Positions 5,699 through 7,928 of a DNA stretch of 7,928 nt are shown here, piece after piece. Made by a program: the position numbers and the translations under genes. Position 1 is the stretch's first letter; each line of letters opens with the position of its first letter. The notes under the pieces are model-generated. The model did no database searches, was not told the DNA's origin, and saw only the letters and a program-made list of their open reading frames with translations. The stretch is from Fimenecus sp963624605 (GTDB lineage: Bacteria; Bacillota; Clostridia; Oscillospirales; Acutalibacteraceae): assembly GCA_963624605.1 (NCBI GenBank), contig CAVFQD010000072.1, forward strand, positions 1 through 7,928, read 5' to 3'.

Positions 5699-7630
5699 TT
5701 ATATGTTTTCTTTTGTGTAGTTGAGCAAACCGCCGTCAACGATTATATCCTTCTGACGTTGCGAGAGGTCGTATTTAAGCTCGTACTTTTCACCCTTTGT
5801 AAGGTTTTCGAGATATACCGTATCATCGTTGAGAATAGCGGATCTGATATTGTTGAGAGCGAGCTCGTCACCCTGGTCTATTTTGTCATAGTCATCCGCA
5901 TTTGCAAAGTTAAGAGGAATAATACCTGCGTTTATAAGGTTAGCGCAGTGAATTCTTGCAAATGACTTTGTGATAACAGCCTTGATTCCGAGATAGAGCG
6001 GAACGAGAGCCGCATGCTCACGGGAAGAGCCCTGACCGTAGTTGGCACCGCCGATTATGAAGCCTTTACCTGCTGCCTTTGCACGCTCTGCAAAGGTCTC
6101 GTCACAAACAGAGAAGCAGAACTGAGAAAGATGCGGAATGTTCGAACGGTAGGGGAGTATCTTTGCGCCCGCAGGCATAATGTGGTCTGTTGTGATGTCG
6201 TCGCCGACCTTGAGAATTGCCTTTGCCTGAATGCTTTCGGGCATCTTTTCCGTTGTCGGGAAAGGCTTAATGTTAGGTCCGTAAAGCACCTCGACCTTGT
6301 CTGCATCTTCGGGGGGAGCAGGCATCTCAACCATATTGTCGTTTACGATAAACGAGTCGGGCATAAGTATGTTGAGCGGAGCGCCGAGAGTTCTCGGGTC
6401 TGTAAGCTTACCTGTGAGAGCCGAAACAGCGGCAACCTCGGGGCTTACAAGGTAAATTCCCGCATCCTTTGTTCCCGATCTTCCGAGGAAGTTTCTGTTG
6501 AAGGTACGAAGCGAAATACCTGCGGAGTTGGGCGACTGACCCATACCGATGCAAGGACCGCACGCACTTTCAAGAATTCTTGCGCCTGCGGAAATCATAT
6601 CGGAAAGTCCGCCGTTGAGAGCAAGCATATTGAGCACCTGCTTTGAACCGGGCGCTATGGAAAGGCTTACGCTCGGGCAAACCGTCTTGCCTTTGAGGAT
6701 AGCCGCAACCTTGAGCATATCCATAAGCGATGAGTTTGTGCACGAACCGATACAAACCTGGTCAACCTTGATTTCGCCGATGTCCTTTACCTTTTTAACC
6801 TTGTCGGGCATATGAGGCATAGCCGCCATAGGCTCAAGCTCGGAAAGGTTAATCTCTATTGTCTCGTCATATACTGCGTCGTCGTCAGCCTTGAGTTCGG
6901 ACCAATCTTCCTCTCTGCCCTGCGCCTTGAGGAACGCCTTTGTAACCTCGTCCGACGGGAATACTGATGTTGTGGCACCGAGTTCGGCACCCATATTCGT
7001 GATGGTAGCTCTCTCGGGAACTGAAAGAGTTTTAACGCCGTCGCCCGTGTATTCGATTATTTTGCCTACGCCGCCTTTAACGGTCATAATTCTCAAAACT
7101 TCAAGAATTACATCCTTAGCCGCAACATAGGGCTGTAAAGCGCCTGTAAGATGAACATTAACGATTTTGGGCATTGTGATATAGTATGTGCCGCCGCCCA
7201 TAGCAACAGCAACATCAAGTCCGCCCGCACCCATAGCGAGCATACCGATACCGCCGCCCGTGGGGGTATGGCTGTCCGAACCGATAAGGGTCTTGCCGGG
7301 CTTACCGAATCTCTCGAGATGAACCTGATGGCAAATTCCGTTACCTGGGCGCGAGAAGCGGATACCTCTCTTCTTTGCAACCGACTGAATAAATCTGTGG
7401 TCGTCTGCGTTTTCAAAGCCTGTCTGCAGCGTGTTGTGGTCGATGTATGCAACGGAGAGCTCTGTTTTGACACGCTCAATTCCCATAGCCTCAAATTCAA
7501 GATAAGCCATGGTACCCGTAGCATCCTGGGTCAAAGTCTGGTCGATTTTAAGACCGACTTCGCTGCCGACTGTCATGTCGCCGCTTACAAGATGAGTTTT
7601 AATCAATTTTTGTGCAACTGTAAGTCCCAT
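5699..7630 (-). CDS. acn: Aconitate hydratase (short bacterial/Aquifex-like type)
   Basis: Isomerises citrate to isocitrate using a [4Fe-4S] cluster. The 643-aa length fits the short aconitase group, well below the roughly 890 aa of AcnA. The swivel domain is at the C-terminus in a single chain, so it is not split like LeuC/LeuD. Active-site segments are QDATG (35-39), YIDHN (62-66), GICHQ (98-102) and SDSHT (118-122). Cluster ligands are Cys297 in IGSCTNSS and Cys357/Cys360 in CGPCIGMG. RNFLGR is at 379-384. The swivel domain has DDITTDHIMPAG (477-488) and GQGSSREHAALVP (532-544), which holds the catalytic serine and arginine. Start ATG 7630 follows AAGGAG (7645-7640). It is the first gene of the acn-icd-rex operon. 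A homoaconitase or isopropylmalate isomerase role is less likely given length and context. Confidence 0.95.
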   Translation of the reverse strand: MGLTVAQKLIKTHLVSGDMTVGSEVGLKIDQTLTQDATGTMAYLEFEAMGIERVKTELSVAYIDHNTLQTGFENADDHRFIQSVAKKRGIRFSRPGNGICHQVHLERFGKPGKTLIGSDSHTPTGGGIGMLAMGAGGLDVAVAMGGGTYYITMPKIVNVHLTGALQPYVAAKDVILEVLRIMTVKGGVGKIIEYTGDGVKTLSVPERATITNMGAELGATTSVFPSDEVTKAFLKAQGREEDWSELKADDDAVYDETIEINLSELEPMAAMPHMPDKVKKVKDIGEIKVDQVCIGSCTNSSLMDMLKVAAILKGKTVCPSVSLSIAPGSKQVLNMLALNGGLSDMISAGARILESACGPCIGMGQSPNSAGISLRTFNRNFLGRSGTKDAGIYLVSPEVAAVSALTGKLTDPRTLGAPLNILMPDSFIVNDNMVEMPAPPEDADKVEVLYGPNIKPFPTTEKMPESIQAKAILKVGDDITTDHIMPAGAKILPYRSNIPHLSQFCFSVCDETFAERAKAAGKGFIIGGANYGQGSSREHAALVPLYLGIKAVITKSFARIHCANLINAGIIPLNFANADDYDKIDQGDELALNNIRSAILNDDTVYLENLTKGEKYELKYDLSQRQKDIIVDGGLLNYTKENI

Positions 7631-7652
7631 AATTTGTTTCTCCTTATAAAAG

Positions 7653-7671
7653 TTGTTAACTTTTTTAACAA
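7653..7671. promoter_or_regulatory. Probable Rex operator at the acn-icd-rex promoter
   Basis: TTGTTAA (7653-7659) and TTAACAA (7665-7671) form a perfect inverted repeat whose half-sites equal those of the clostridial Rex consensus TTGTTAA-N4-TTAACAA. The spacer here is 5 nt (CTTTT), one more than consensus. The site starts 5 nt downstream of the predicted -10 and covers roughly +1 to +18 of the transcript, a position suited to repression. The operon encodes Rex itself, which supports the assignment. Binding is inferred, and the unusual spacing lowers certainty. Confidence 0.65.
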
Positions 7672-7676
7672 AGTTT

Positions 7677-7705
7677 ATTCTAAACTATAATATATGTTTT
7701 GTCAA
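7677..7705 (-). promoter_or_regulatory. Promoter of the acn-icd-rex operon
   Basis: On the minus strand, a perfect TTGACA (7705-7700) and TAGAAT (7682-7677, five of six matches) are separated by 17 bp. Transcription should begin near 7670, leaving a leader of about 40 nt. No internal promoter is evident before icd or rex, where the gaps are 16 and 9 nt, so one transcript probably covers all three genes. Confidence 0.75.
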
Positions 7706-7755
7706 TAATTTATCAAAGGGAAAATAAAAATTTTTCTCACAAAAACAACTGTTTG

Positions 7756-7784
7756 TTGATATGCGTCGCGTTTTATGATACAAT
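7756..7784 (+). promoter_or_regulatory. Divergent promoter for the gene at 7844
   Basis: TTGATA (7756-7761) and TACAAT (7779-7784) are separated by 17 bp, with TG at 7776-7777 (extended -10). Transcription should start near 7791, leaving a leader of about 53 nt. The 50 bp between the two divergent -35 elements is AT-rich. Confidence 0.75.
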
Positions 7785-7799
7785 ATCTTGAAACAAAAA

Positions 7800-7840
7800 T
7801 AAATCTTCGTTAAAAGGCAATAATTTTAACGGAGGATTTA
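7800..7840 (+). promoter_or_regulatory. Leader hairpin that buries the Shine-Dalgarno sequence
   Basis: CGTTAAAA (7808-7815) pairs perfectly with TTTTAACG (7824-7831) around an 8-nt loop (GGCAATAA). The stem continues outward through a U-G and a U-A pair, a single bulged G (7834), then TAAATC with GATTTA, for 16 pairs in total. The 3' arm contains the entire GGAGGA (7831-7836) of the gene at 7844, so folding would hide the ribosome-binding site. Pairing is mostly A-U. It may be a thermosensor-like or protein-controlled translational switch, or the inner palindrome may be a DNA operator. The ends of the hairpin lie close to the predicted transcript start and the start codon. Confidence 0.55.
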
Positions 7841-7843
7841 TTT

Positions 7844-7928
7844 ATGAAAAATGACATTAACGAATTTTACAAATTTCAGTCGGGAACGGTTTCCGAGCCC
7901 GAAAAAGATGATGAGACCGAACAGCAGG
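7844..7928 (+). CDS. Unidentified protein, N-terminal 28 residues only
   Basis: An open reading frame runs from ATG 7844, with GGAGGA at 7831-7836, to the window end without a stop. The visible protein begins MKNDINEFYKFQSG and continues with an acidic, hydrophilic stretch (EPEKDDETEQQ). There is no signal peptide or recognisable domain in this part. A good extended -10 promoter, a strong SD and sensible spacing support a real gene. It is transcribed divergently from acn-icd-rex. Its function cannot be judged. Confidence 0.75.
   Translation, partial: MKNDINEFYKFQSGTVSEPEKDDETEQQ

Noticed and set aside
5683..5739. 19-codon extension of isocitrate dehydrogenase into the aconitase coding region
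   Set aside because: It has no SD and overlaps the end of aconitase, whereas ATG 5682 has GGAGG at ideal spacing.
6014..6646. 210-codon plus-strand reading frame opposite aconitase
   Set aside because: It is a cysteine/arginine-rich composition typical of an antisense shadow, covering the conserved CGPC and swivel-linker regions of aconitase.
7151..7690. 179-codon plus-strand reading frame opposite aconitase
   Set aside because: It lies antisense to highly conserved aconitase sequence and runs through the promoter/operator region, with no SD.
7744..7757. AACAA-CTGT-TTGTT as another Rex operator upstream of the divergent gene
   Set aside because: The half-sites point the wrong way (AACAA first, TTGTT second) and are too short. 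It is treated as chance in AT-rich DNA.

Overview
This window looks like chromosomal DNA from a low-to-moderate-GC, Gram-positive anaerobe, most likely a gut-type clostridium (Oscillospirales/Ruminococcus-like). The evidence is strong GGAGG ribosome-binding sites, AT-rich extended -10 promoters, a lipobox-bearing solute-binding protein, a Rex redox repressor and a short aconitase. The lineage is inferred from these features; no database comparison was possible.

Layout. (1) 1-116: the 5' part of a tRNA-Leu(UAA) on the minus strand, with its own TTGACT-N17-TATAAT promoter. (2) 171-2696: a plus-strand operon for a polar amino-acid ABC importer (lipoprotein receptor, permease, ATPase). It has a strong promoter, a long hairpin between the first two genes and a terminator at the end. 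(3) 2709-3850: a second plus-strand unit. It encodes a signal-peptide protein with a cadherin-like beta-sandwich domain and a C-terminal membrane anchor, translationally coupled to a small zinc-ribbon-like protein, and ends in a bidirectional terminator. (4) 7705-3817: a minus-strand operon, aconitase - isocitrate dehydrogenase - rex. (5) 7756-7928: a divergent plus-strand gene, cut by the window end, whose leader is almost entirely one hairpin covering its Shine-Dalgarno sequence.

How the genes fit together. Aconitase and isocitrate dehydrogenase convert citrate to 2-oxoglutarate, the oxidative half-branch that anaerobes use to make glutamate. The last gene of that operon encodes Rex, the NADH/NAD+ sensing repressor. 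A Rex-like inverted repeat (TTGTTAA-N5-TTAACAA, 7653-7671) lies at the predicted transcription start of the operon. This suggests a self-contained feedback loop in which redox state controls both the pathway and its regulator. The neighbouring amino-acid importer is on the opposite strand, and no shared control is visible.

No mobile element, CRISPR array, phage or defence gene is visible. The least ordinary items are the Rex circuit with its non-standard operator spacing, the buried ribosome-binding site at 7800-7840, and the uncharacterised cadherin-like/zinc-ribbon gene pair.
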